Positions 53,026 through 60,608 of a DNA stretch of 64,000 nucleotides are shown one piece after another. The stretch is from positions 5,146,001-5,210,000 of the forward strand of contig NZ_AP018254.1 in assembly GCF_002368395.1 (NCBI RefSeq). Reading direction: 5' to 3'. The translations under genes and the position numbers were made by a program. Source of the stretch: Calothrix sp. NIES-3974. Lineage in GTDB: Bacteria; Cyanobacteriota; Cyanobacteriia; Cyanobacteriales; Nostocaceae. Positions within the stretch are counted from its first letter, which is position 1; every line of letters begins with the position of its first letter. A model generated the notes under the pieces. It ran no database searches. It was not told where the DNA came from and saw only the letters and a list, made by a program, of their open reading frames with translations.

Positions 53026-53061
53026 GTTGGTAGAGACGTAATATATTACGTCTCTACCAAC
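53026..53061. repeat. 36-bp perfect palindrome
   Basis: The half-site GTTGGTAGAGACGTAATA is exactly inverted across the centre, the longest perfect palindrome I found here. It is immediately preceded by GAGACGCGATATATG, a broken copy of the same family. Confidence 0.85.
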
Positions 53062-53203
53062 AAAATTCATCTGTTAGGCTACCTAGTAGTCCAGAGAGGA
53101 AAATAGAACGGGTAAATTTAATTTACTATTCACTACTCCCTGACCCCTTGTCGGCAAATTTGGGGCTTGTCGAGTACTATAAATTTATAGGATTTTAGTT
53201 TCA

Positions 53204-53953
53204 ATGCGGTTGATTAATTCTGTGAAGTGGACTGGAAAAATCTTATATTACTTGTTAATAACAACCTTAATCGCTTCTTGCTATCCGAATCCCACCAAAT
53301 CAAATCAAAATCAAAAACCAGAAGATAATAACCTTGAAGCAAATCAGTCGGTGAGCAATTTAGTGTATCAAGATATTATCGAAAAACCTCAATTAGAAGT
53401 ATTAATATTTCCAGTGGGTATTTCTCCAGATATTAACTCTCAAAACAGTATTCCATTACTATCATCAAGACAGACGGAAAAAAATAATAATATTTACAAT
53501 TTAATTTTTTATCATAAAACAACAGATAAATCCCATTTACTTTTAAATAAAAAGGCAATTATAAATTCATTTGAACTGATAGAAATCAAAACCAGCAACC
53601 AAGAGCAACCTTCCCCAACAAAAAAATATTGGCTTTATCGAATTATTGACAAAGATACTAACAATGATGGAAAACTAACCCCAGAAGATGCGGTAATCGG
53701 TTACATATCGACTGGTGACGGTAAAAATTTGGTACAGGTGACACCAGACAATACGCAAATGAAATCATGGAAACTCATTCCCGACATGAATGCGGTGTTA
53801 ATATTCGTCACCTACGACTCCAACAGCGATAAACAATTTAATAGCAGCGATCGCACTGCTTATATTCGGGTCAACCTCGAAAAACCAGAACTTGGTCAAG
53901 ACATGTTCAACCGGGAACTGGAGCAAAAAATGAGAGGGATTTTGGAAAAATAG
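53204..53953 (+). CDS. Putative lipoprotein with dockerin/EF-hand-like calcium motifs
   Basis: This 249-residue protein has a lipobox ending SC at residue ~26 (LLITTLIASCYPN), so it is probably an inner- or outer-membrane lipoprotein. After an Asn/Gln-rich spacer comes a beta-rich domain (EVLIFPVGISPDINSQNS). Two Asp-rich loops, DKDTNNDGKLTPED and DSNSDKQFNSSDR, have the D.D.NNDG...ED spacing of EF-hand or dockerin-type calcium sites. I do not recognise a named family; it resembles cyanobacterial hypothetical lipoproteins. It is a single gene with long flanking spacers. Confidence 0.72.
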   Translation: MRLINSVKWTGKILYYLLITTLIASCYPNPTKSNQNQKPEDNNLEANQSVSNLVYQDIIEKPQLEVLIFPVGISPDINSQNSIPLLSSRQTEKNNNIYNLIFYHKTTDKSHLLLNKKAIINSFELIEIKTSNQEQPSPTKKYWLYRIIDKDTNNDGKLTPEDAVIGYISTGDGKNLVQVTPDNTQMKSWKLIPDMNAVLIFVTYDSNSDKQFNSSDRTAYIRVNLEKPELGQDMFNRELEQKMRGILEK

Positions 53954-54182
53954 AACCTATGTATTTCCAGTTTTCGGCTTTTGTGGAGAATCGATCTAGC
54001 AAATATACTGGTGTTAAGTGTATTTAAGCACCTATGCTTGGTATATAACATTGTAAATTTAAATTGGCTGGATTAATTTCTAAGATTATGTAAATTTTGC
54101 GCTGAGAAAGTTTTCATCTTTTGGGGTGAGCTTATATTTGGAGTTGAAGCCTATTGTAATTAAGTAAAAACCGAGGACTAAA

Positions 54183-54884
54183 GTGTCTGAAATTCTTTCG
54201 CAGCCGAGTTTGACAGTCTCACCCTCGACCTTAAAGATGAACTATTCGATCATGGTTGAACAGTTACAGGAGTATTCCCATCCTGCTGTCAACAGCTGGA
54301 GTAAGCGATGTGTGGATATTGTCGGAGCTTTGATTGGATTAGTGATTACTTTCCTAGTCGCAATTCCCATTGCCATTGCCATGTCAATATGCGATCGCGG
54401 TCCCTTATTTTACAGCCAAACCCGTTGTGGTTTATATGGAAAAACCTTCCGGATTTGGAAATTCCGCTCAATGATAGTTGGTGCAGATAAACTGAAGCAT
54501 TTAGTTAAAAACGAAGCTAAAGGTCATATTTTTAAAGCAGTGAATGACCCCCGGATTACTCCATTAGGTAGGTTTTTAAGACACACTAGTTTAGATGAAC
54601 TACCGCAATTTTGGAATGTTCTCAAGGGTGAGATGAGTTTAGTAGGTACTCGTCCACCGACGGTTGATGAAGTAGCCAATTATCAACCCCATCATTGGGA
54701 AAGACTACGAGTGAAACCGGGAATAACAGGGGAATGGCAAGTTAACGGTCGTTCTCAAATTACTGATTTTGAAAAAATTGTGCAGATGGATTTGGATTAT
54801 CAGCGCAAGTGGTCAATTCTGTATGATTTGGTATTGATACTGAAAACCATTGGTGTAGTTTTTAGCAAAAAAGGTGCTTATTAG
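54183..54884 (+). CDS. Sugar transferase (polyprenyl-phosphate glycosyl-1-phosphate transferase)
   Basis: This 233-residue protein would start exopolysaccharide repeat synthesis by moving a sugar-1-phosphate from a nucleotide sugar to undecaprenyl phosphate at the inner membrane. It has one N-terminal membrane segment (VGALIGLVITFLVAIPIAIA), then the Bac_transf core: QTRCGLYGKTFRIWKFRSMI, ITPLGRFLRHTSLDELPQFW (with the catalytic Asp-Glu), NVLKGEMSLVGTRPPTVDEV and VKPGITGEWQVNGRS. It is a short form without the N-terminal five-helix bundle. GTG 54183 is the best start visible; ATG 54240 is possible. No other polysaccharide genes adjoin it. Confidence 0.92.
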   Translation: MSEILSQPSLTVSPSTLKMNYSIMVEQLQEYSHPAVNSWSKRCVDIVGALIGLVITFLVAIPIAIAMSICDRGPLFYSQTRCGLYGKTFRIWKFRSMIVGADKLKHLVKNEAKGHIFKAVNDPRITPLGRFLRHTSLDELPQFWNVLKGEMSLVGTRPPTVDEVANYQPHHWERLRVKPGITGEWQVNGRSQITDFEKIVQMDLDYQRKWSILYDLVLILKTIGVVFSKKGAY

Positions 54885-55177
54885 AGAGGGATTAGTGATT
54901 AGTGGGTAGAAATAAATCCATGTAATTTTGTGACATAATTAGGTTTATTTTTGCCGATTTACGGACTGTATTGAGAAAGACTAAAAATGTAAAAATTTAA
55001 ATATCTCAGCAACCCTGTAACAATAGAATTTGGTAGAAAAATATAAATCAAATGGCGTTGGGAATTTGATGTATGAAAACAATATGCAAATCCTGAAAAA
55101 GACGTGACATGTCACGTCTCTACATTTGTAATTTATACCATAATGGGAAACCAACAAAACCTCCTGTTTCTGGAAAA
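54885..55177. other. Spacer with repeat fragments
   Basis: The 293 bp have no gene. A family C-like arm (AATGTAAAAATTTAAATATC, CTCAGCAAC) lies at 54986-55013 and the 20-bp palindrome AGACGTGACATGTCACGTCT at 55100-55119. Confidence 0.5.
55100..55119. repeat. 20-bp perfect palindrome (GACGTGACATGTCACGTC)
   Basis: AGACGTGACA and its exact inverse. It lies 58 bp beyond the stop of the minus-strand permease and may act as its 3' hairpin. Confidence 0.7.
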
Positions 55178-56026
55178 CTACCCTTTGACACCGCTTCCTG
55201 TGTCCGTGGGTACAATATAGCGCTGGAGGACGATAAATACAGCTAAAATAGGAGCAATAGAAATTACAGAACCAGCCGCAATTAACCGCCAATCGAGGGA
55301 AAAACTACCTGCACCTGCAAGTTTAGCCACACCGAGGGGAAGGGTGTATAAACTTTCATCTTGAGTGACAATGAGGGGCCATAAAAAATCGCTCCAAGCA
55401 CCGATAAACACGAAAATGGCCAGTGTCACCAAAGCTGGACGAATTGCAGGTAACATGATGTGCCACCATATTCCTAATTCCGAACAACCATCCATCCTTG
55501 CAGCTTCCTCCATTTCCTTGGGAACACCTAAAAAGGCTTGTCGCAACAAAAAAATGCCAAAAGCAGAAGCTAAACTAGGGAAAATAATCCCCAAATAGGT
55601 ATTTCGTAAACCCACTTGGACAGTGAAAATATACAGGGGAATCATGACGATTTGAAACGGAATCATAATCGTCGAGACGATCGCGGTAAAAATCCCATCC
55701 CGTCCGGGGAAAGAAAGTCGTGCTAGGGGGTAAGCAGCTAGAGCGCAGAAAATTAAATTAATGCTAACCGTTAAAATTGCCACGATAACGCTATTGAACA
55801 TATACTGGGCAAAAGGATTAGCTTGCCAAACCGTGACAAAATTAGCAAAAGTAGGTTGAGCAGGTAATAACTGGGGAGGAGTTTGAAAAATATCTTCCGT
55901 CGGGGATTTAAAAGCTGTACCGATTAGCCAGAACAAAGGAAACAACATTAAAAATGCGATCGCAGTTAATAATGCGTACATGGCAATGGTTTTGACACGG
56001 CTATGGGGTGAGAGTAAACTACTCAT
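55178..56026 (-). CDS. Carbohydrate ABC transporter permease, MalG/UgpE type
   Basis: This 282-residue inner-membrane permease has six predicted helices, beginning with IAMYALLTAIAFLMLFPLFW. PTEDIFQTPPQLLPAQPTFA is the typical periplasmic segment after helix 1. The EAA loop is EEAARMDGCSELGIWWHIML, which contacts the ATPase. The end (DWRLIAAGSVISIAPILAVF and LQRYIVPTDTGSGVKG) is canonical, with the closing VKG. It would work with a MalF-type permease, a binding protein and MalK-type ATPase, none of which is in the window. It is an orphan subunit. The sugar cannot be told. Confidence 0.93.
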   Translation of the reverse strand: MSSLLSPHSRVKTIAMYALLTAIAFLMLFPLFWLIGTAFKSPTEDIFQTPPQLLPAQPTFANFVTVWQANPFAQYMFNSVIVAILTVSINLIFCALAAYPLARLSFPGRDGIFTAIVSTIMIPFQIVMIPLYIFTVQVGLRNTYLGIIFPSLASAFGIFLLRQAFLGVPKEMEEAARMDGCSELGIWWHIMLPAIRPALVTLAIFVFIGAWSDFLWPLIVTQDESLYTLPLGVAKLAGAGSFSLDWRLIAAGSVISIAPILAVFIVLQRYIVPTDTGSGVKG

Positions 56027-56106
56027 TACTAAACTAGATAAAATAGGGATCTAATAATAAACCTATTTCACCATAAAGCAATCAGCAAAAATTGCAAGCT
56101 TAATCC

Positions 56107-57162
56107 ATGATTACCCTATCCCCCCAACTCCAAGCCAAACTAGCTACACCCTTGAAAATAGGTAATGTAGAAATTAAAAGTCGAGTTCTGCAATCACCAC
56201 TATCGGGGGTGACAGATTTGGTATTTCGGCGTTTAGTACGTAAATATGCACCCGAATCCATGATGTATACGGAAATGGTGAACGCGACGGGATTGCATTA
56301 CGTCAAAGAATTACCAAAAATCATGGAAGTTGACCCGAACGAGCGACCAATTAGTATCCAATTATTCGACTGTCGTCCAGATTTCTTAGCCGAAGCTGCG
56401 GTCAAAGCAGTTCAAGAGGGAGCGGATACGGTGGATATTAATATGGGTTGTCCCGTGAATAAAATTACGAAAAATGGCGGTGGTTCTTCCCTCTTGCGTC
56501 AACCAGAAGTTGCAGAAGCAATAGTTCGGGAGGTGGTGAAAGCGGTGGATGTACCCGTCACCGTCAAAACCCGGATTGGTTGGAATGATCGGGAAATTAT
56601 TATTCTCGATTTTGCCAAACGGATGCAGGATGCGGGGGCAAAAATGATTACGGTACACGGACGTACACGTGCCCAGGGATACAATGGTCCCGCACGCTGG
56701 GAATGGATTGCCAAGGTCAAAGAAATATTGGAAATACCCGTGATTGGCAATGGGGATATTTTTTCCGTGGAAGCAGCTGTACGCTGTTTAGAAGAAACTG
56801 GTGCAGATGGGGTAATGTGTTCGCGGGGGACGTTAGGTTATCCGTTTTTAGTCGGGGAAGTGGATCACTTTCTCAAAACCGGCGAAGTTTTGCCCCCTCC
56901 GACCCCGATTCAACGCCTAGAATGTGCGCGGGAACATTTACTTGCCCTACATACTTATAAAGGCGATCGCGGTGTGCGTCAAGCCCGTAAACACATGACT
57001 TGGTATGCCAAAGGATTTGCTGGTGCTGCCGATTTACGCGGTAAGTTGAGTGTCATCGAAACGGTCCAGGAGGGAGTAGATTTACTGAATCGAGCCATTG
57101 ATTATCTCGCTGATCACGGTTATCAAGCCATTGAAGAAAAGCAAATCGCAATGGTGCAGTAG
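56107..57162 (+). CDS. tRNA-dihydrouridine synthase (Dus family, DusB-like)
   Basis: This 351-residue FMN enzyme reduces uridines in the tRNA D-loop using NADPH. The TIM barrel opens at IGNVEIKSRVLQSPLSGVTD. YTEMVNATGL and ISIQLFDCRPDFLAEAA follow. DINMGCPVNKITKNGGGSSL carries the catalytic Cys, and TVKTRIGWND, MITVHGRTRAQGYNGPARWE and IPVIGNGDIFSVEAAVRC are the FMN and tRNA blocks. ADGVMCSRGTLGYPFLVGE is present, and the C-terminal helical domain includes RQARKHMTWYAKGF. It resembles the DusB (nifR3) group by overall pattern. It is divergent from the sugar permease. Confidence 0.93.
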   Translation: MITLSPQLQAKLATPLKIGNVEIKSRVLQSPLSGVTDLVFRRLVRKYAPESMMYTEMVNATGLHYVKELPKIMEVDPNERPISIQLFDCRPDFLAEAAVKAVQEGADTVDINMGCPVNKITKNGGGSSLLRQPEVAEAIVREVVKAVDVPVTVKTRIGWNDREIIILDFAKRMQDAGAKMITVHGRTRAQGYNGPARWEWIAKVKEILEIPVIGNGDIFSVEAAVRCLEETGADGVMCSRGTLGYPFLVGEVDHFLKTGEVLPPPTPIQRLECAREHLLALHTYKGDRGVRQARKHMTWYAKGFAGAADLRGKLSVIETVQEGVDLLNRAIDYLADHGYQAIEEKQIAMVQ

Positions 57163-57163
57163 T

Positions 57164-57184
57164 AGACGACCCGACGGGTCGTCT
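57164..57184. repeat. Short palindromic repeat (GACCCGACGGGTC type)
   Basis: AGACGACCCG-A-CGGGTCGTCT, perfect 10-1-10, immediately after the dus stop codon (2 bp). Could serve as a 3' hairpin. Confidence 0.75.
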
Positions 57185-57237
57185 GTACGCAGGTGCGGGG
57201 AATTTGCAAAAAGAATGCGACACATGAATTTTGTTGG

Positions 57238-57263
57238 TAGAGACGCGATATATCGCGTCTCTA
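57238..57263. repeat. 26-bp perfect palindrome (GAGACGCGATATATCGCGTCTC type)
   Basis: TAGAGACGCGATA and its exact inverse, between the convergent dus and SDR genes. Family members are at 6809, 7985 and 17636. Confidence 0.8.
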
Positions 57264-57336
57264 ATTATCGAACCGTTGTTCGCATCGGTATGATTCGAGT
57301 TTTGGAAATGTATTAATATTCCCTTCGTTTCAAAAC

Positions 57337-58113
57337 CTAATTGCGAAATTGCTTTTCAAGCAAATTCACCAGGGTTTTCCTCGGCATAATTCGGGATAGG
57401 GTACTGATTAATTGGTTACTCAGTCCTCCACAAACAACCACCGATTCATCTTTTTCTAGAGCAGTGAAAGTATCTTTGACGACATTTTCAACGGTGTCAA
57501 TTTGGTTATTTTTAGCCGCGATCGCATCGGGAAATTTGGCTTCGGAAAAAAAGTTGGTTTCAGTTGGACCAGGACAGACGCACAATACTTTGACCCCAAA
57601 ATCACGATTTTCCGCCCATAATGCTTGACTAAAGCTTAAAACAAAGGCTTTGGTAGCAGCATAAACAGATAAATAGGGCATTGGTTGGAAAGCTGCAATG
57701 GAGGCAATATTAATAATTGTCCCCGAACGACGCTGCTGCATCGGTGGTAAAAATTTATGGGTTAGATCCACTAGGGTCGAGACATTGAGTTGAATCATCT
57801 CCTGCTGACGTTGACCATCGCGGGTAGCAAATTGACCATAGTCACCAAAGCCAGCATTATTAACTAAAGTATCAACTTGAATATTTTTGGTTTGTAGTAA
57901 ATCATAGATAACTTGAGCGACACCAGGTTGACTCAAATCCTGGACAATTACCTCCACCTGAACTTGATATTGTCGGCGTAACTGGGTCGCTAGTGCTTCT
58001 AGTTTATCTTGCGATCGCGCTACTATCACCAAGTCGTATTTTCGACTCGCAAAGCCGTTGGCATAGGCTTTGCCAATTCCCACAGAAGCACCTGTAATCA
58101 AAGCTGTTGGCAT
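57337..58113 (-). CDS. Short-chain dehydrogenase/reductase (classical SDR)
   Basis: This 258-residue NAD(P)H-dependent oxidoreductase has the cofactor motif TGASVGIGKAYA at the N-terminus, VARSQDKLEAL (basic residue favouring NADPH), and LVNNAGFGDYG. The catalytic Ser is in IINIASIAAFQ and the YxxxK is YAATKAF. VLCVCPGPTETNFF is the PG motif. It resembles DltE/YdfG-like SDRs with broad substrate range. No neighbour suggests a pathway. Confidence 0.92.
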   Translation of the reverse strand: MPTALITGASVGIGKAYANGFASRKYDLVIVARSQDKLEALATQLRRQYQVQVEVIVQDLSQPGVAQVIYDLLQTKNIQVDTLVNNAGFGDYGQFATRDGQRQQEMIQLNVSTLVDLTHKFLPPMQQRRSGTIINIASIAAFQPMPYLSVYAATKAFVLSFSQALWAENRDFGVKVLCVCPGPTETNFFSEAKFPDAIAAKNNQIDTVENVVKDTFTALEKDESVVVCGGLSNQLISTLSRIMPRKTLVNLLEKQFRN

Positions 58114-58552
58114 TATTTAGATGTATTTTAACTAACTTACCCATCTAATTTAATCAAAAAAATATTAAAAATCATCAACTTGTCCGGAATTGATGCCATT
58201 GTGAATGTGGTTCACCATCAGCATGTCCGAAATCATCATACTGGTGGTGATGTGAATATTTTGGAGGGTAAAGATATTCCAGGTTTGATTCCAATGCTCG
58301 TAGTTGCGAAAATCTCAATAATTATGGAGAAAATCCCCAAAATAGTGATGGAAAATCTTGCATAATTCATTGATGTTCGAGTGTAATAGTGCCAAGTAAG
58401 ATAGTTTGTTTGTCTGTATAGAAACTACCGGCTGAATATTTAGAAAACCTGATGCATAAATAAAAATCATTCACCTAGTTCAAATCTGAGTGCTATGTTC
58501 TCAATTATGCAGGACTATACTCTCTGTTATTTAATCAATCGAGTTAGTTCCT
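58114..58552. other. Spacer upstream of the nfeD-flotillin cluster
   Basis: The 439 bp include a 61-codon + frame from TTG 58180 (IVNVVHHQHVRNHHTGGDVN then IPGLIPMLVV) without a ribosome-binding site. It is possibly a small peptide gene, but I could not support it. TATACT at 58515 is a plausible -10 for the cluster, 37 bp before the ATG at 58553. Confidence 0.45.
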
Positions 58553-58888
58553 ATGAATTTCCAACTGATTATGATTACCCTAATTGCGATCGCAATTGGG
58601 GTGGCTGTGGGATTCTTGATTGTTTCCCTAATTGCTCTGAGGCGACAACGGCAGTCAGTCGATAGTATGGTGTCAACTGATACTCTAGTTGGACGCACTG
58701 CCATTGTCGAAGTTCCCTTTAGTCGGGAGGAGAAAGGAAAAGTACGCCTAGAAATCTATGGCTCCACCATCGATTTCCCAGCCATCACCGAAGAATCCGG
58801 ATTTTTTCATAAAGGCGATCGCGTTTTGATTGTCGAAGCTCGAAAAAATCAGGTACTAGTCGTCTCGGAGGATTCACTGCAAAGGTGA
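58553..58888 (+). CDS. NfeD-like membrane protein (short form)
   Basis: This 111-residue protein has one N-terminal transmembrane helix (IMITLIAIAIGVAVGFLIVS) followed by an NfeD-type OB-fold domain (LVGRTAIVEVPFSREEKGKV and GDRVLIVEARKNQVLVV). NfeD proteins are encoded next to flotillin or stomatin genes and are thought to help organise or process them; the short form has no protease domain. Here it precedes two flotillin-like genes on the same strand, with a family C repeat inserted between them. Confidence 0.85.
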   Translation: MNFQLIMITLIAIAIGVAVGFLIVSLIALRRQRQSVDSMVSTDTLVGRTAIVEVPFSREEKGKVRLEIYGSTIDFPAITEESGFFHKGDRVLIVEARKNQVLVVSEDSLQR

Positions 58889-58947
58889 TTGTTGACCGTT
58901 GACTGTTTGGTTCTGATTCTGACTAGATTGTGAAGGGAAAAATAGCT

Positions 58948-59074
58948 GTTGCTGAATTTGGACATGAATTATATTTGTTTACATTTTTATCTGACAAATT
59001 ATCGTAGACGTAGCAATGCTAGGTCTCTACCCAACACAACCTAAAATTGAAAATTCATATTTGTATTCAGCAAC
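58948..59074 (+). repeat. Family C MITE-like element, copy C2 (127 bp, complete)
   Basis: Ends are GTTGCTGAAT and ATTCAGCAAC, perfect 10-bp inverted repeats. The centre is CGTAGACGTAGCAATGCTAGGTCTCTACC. It separates nfeD from the first flotillin gene. Confidence 0.85.
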
Positions 59075-59130
59075 GCCGAAAAATGCATGGTGCAAATATT
59101 TTCCCCACTCCCAACTTTCTAAAAATCTCA

Positions 59131-59157
59131 AAAATCCAAAATCCAAAATCCAAAATA
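59131..59157 (+). repeat. AAAATCC heptamer tract abutting the flotillin start
   Basis: Three tandem AAAATCC heptamers and a partial fourth at 59131-59157, ending 3 bp before ATG 59161. Similar to the 14-mer tract at 24521-24548. Confidence 0.75.
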
Positions 59158-59160
59158 CCC

Positions 59161-60564
59161 ATGAATTCCTATTTTGAAAATAACAACGTCGCTGTCGTAC
59201 AGATAGCCCAAGTTCCAGCTAGTACCACCCCGATTCGGCTACAAACATCTAACCCGAACGGACTTTTAACAGCTAGTATTCCCATTGCTTTAGCGATTTT
59301 TGGTGGTATCACCGCAGTTTGGTTTTTGAAGTCCTTTCTGTGTATTTGCAAACCAAACGAGGTGGTAATTATATCGGGACGCAAATATAAAGCGAAAGAC
59401 GGCCATGAGATTGGTTATCGCGTTTTAGCCGGAGGAAGGGCAATTAGAATTCCCATCCTGGAAACCATTAAACGCATGGATATTACCACAATGCCGGTAC
59501 GGGTAGAAGTGACAAACGCCTATTCTAAAGGTGGTACACCCTTAAATATTCAAGCGATCGCCAATGTGAAAATTTCCAGTGACCCGAATATTGTGGGTAA
59601 CGCCATCGAACGATTTTTAGATTGCGATCGCTCGACGATTGCGCGGGTGGCTCAGGAAACTTTGGAGGGTAATCTTCGGGGTGTAGTAGCAACTTTAACA
59701 CCAGAGCAGGTGAATGAAGACCGGTTGCAATTTGCAGAACGTATTGCCTCCGATGTCAGCCGTGATTTGATGAAATTGGGTTTACAAATCGATACCCTGA
59801 AAATCCAAAGTGTTTCCGATGACATGGATTACTTACGGTCTATCGGTCGTAAGTGTATTGCCCAAGTCATTAGGGATGCGGAAATTGCGGAATCGGATGC
59901 CATCGGAGAAGCGGAACGCATCGAAGCCGAATGTCAACAACAAGCCGAAGTTGCTAAAACCCAAAACCGCATCATGGTGGTGGAAAAGGAAAATGAATTA
60001 CGGCAAGTGAAAGCAAAACTGGAACAGCAAGCAAAATCGGAAGAGGAAATTACCATTGCTGCTGCGAAGGAAAAACGAGCTAAATTTGAACAAACTTTAC
60101 AAAAAATCCGTGCTGAATTGGAAAGATTGCGTTTACAAGCGGACACCGTATTACCAGCAGAAGCCAAACGTCAAGCTCAAGAATTACTAGCACGAGGACA
60201 AGCCGCAGGTTTAGCAGAAAACGCTTTAGCAGCAGCTAAGGTGAATGAAATTTTTGCCGAAGTTTGGAATCAGACTGGTGTTGACGCAGGTGAATTATTT
60301 TTAATTCAAAAGTTAGAAACTATTTTGAATCAAGCGACCCAAATTCCCGGAAGATTGCAATTAGAGCATATTAATGTAGTGGATAACGGTGATGGTAAAT
60401 CCCTAGCAAGCTTAATGAAAGTTTATCCGGAAATTCTCACCCAGTTCCTAGAAATGATGAATCAAACTTTAGGAATCGATGTAGTTGGCACCTTGAATCA
60501 TAGTCAAGAAAAACAATTATTAGCAACTACAGCAGCAGAAAATAAGGAACACAAAATCCAGTAG
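59161..60564 (+). CDS. Flotillin-like SPFH-domain protein, first copy
   Basis: It has 467 residues from ATG 59161 (MNSYFENNNVAVV). Upstream in-frame codons would translate the family C repeat and heptamers and are rejected. One N-terminal transmembrane helix (IPIALAIFGGITAVWFLKSF) is followed by CICKPNEVVIISGRKYK, and the SPFH domain (about 60-260) has GYRVLAGGRAIRIPILETIK, VTNAYSKGGTPLNIQAIANV and AQETLEGNLRGVVATLTPEQ. The coiled-coil part is rich in EA/KA repeats (AEIAESDAIGEAERIEAECQ). Flotillins form membrane-microdomain scaffolds at the inner membrane. It sits between NfeD and a second flotillin and presumably assembles with it. Confidence 0.9.
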   Translation: MNSYFENNNVAVVQIAQVPASTTPIRLQTSNPNGLLTASIPIALAIFGGITAVWFLKSFLCICKPNEVVIISGRKYKAKDGHEIGYRVLAGGRAIRIPILETIKRMDITTMPVRVEVTNAYSKGGTPLNIQAIANVKISSDPNIVGNAIERFLDCDRSTIARVAQETLEGNLRGVVATLTPEQVNEDRLQFAERIASDVSRDLMKLGLQIDTLKIQSVSDDMDYLRSIGRKCIAQVIRDAEIAESDAIGEAERIEAECQQQAEVAKTQNRIMVVEKENELRQVKAKLEQQAKSEEEITIAAAKEKRAKFEQTLQKIRAELERLRLQADTVLPAEAKRQAQELLARGQAAGLAENALAAAKVNEIFAEVWNQTGVDAGELFLIQKLETILNQATQIPGRLQLEHINVVDNGDGKSLASLMKVYPEILTQFLEMMNQTLGIDVVGTLNHSQEKQLLATTAAENKEHKIQ

Positions 60565-60608
60565 ATATTTGCTTGAAAAAACACTCGTCTAAACGGAGAT
60601 AATTAGTA

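Larger units (their letters stand above)
52032..53203. other. Repeat-rich intergenic region (1.2 kb)
   Basis: It contains family B copy B7, a strong GC hairpin (52780-52804), family C partial copy (52886-52974) and a 36-bp palindrome (53026-53061). Two overlapping minus-strand frames (52336-52584 and 52508-52714) look non-coding, although MDNLTKRTLLCFSALGFG could be a decayed secreted-peptide start. Confidence 0.55.

Noticed and set aside
58180-58365. 61-codon + frame with HHQHVRNHHTGG
   Set aside because: Starts at TTG without a ribosome-binding site and ends in low-complexity Ile/Lys. It might be a peptide gene, but I cannot support it.
3791-60564. CRISPR array
   Set aside because: The many repeats are dispersed at irregular distances and are palindromic elements. 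There is no regular repeat-spacer pattern and no cas gene.
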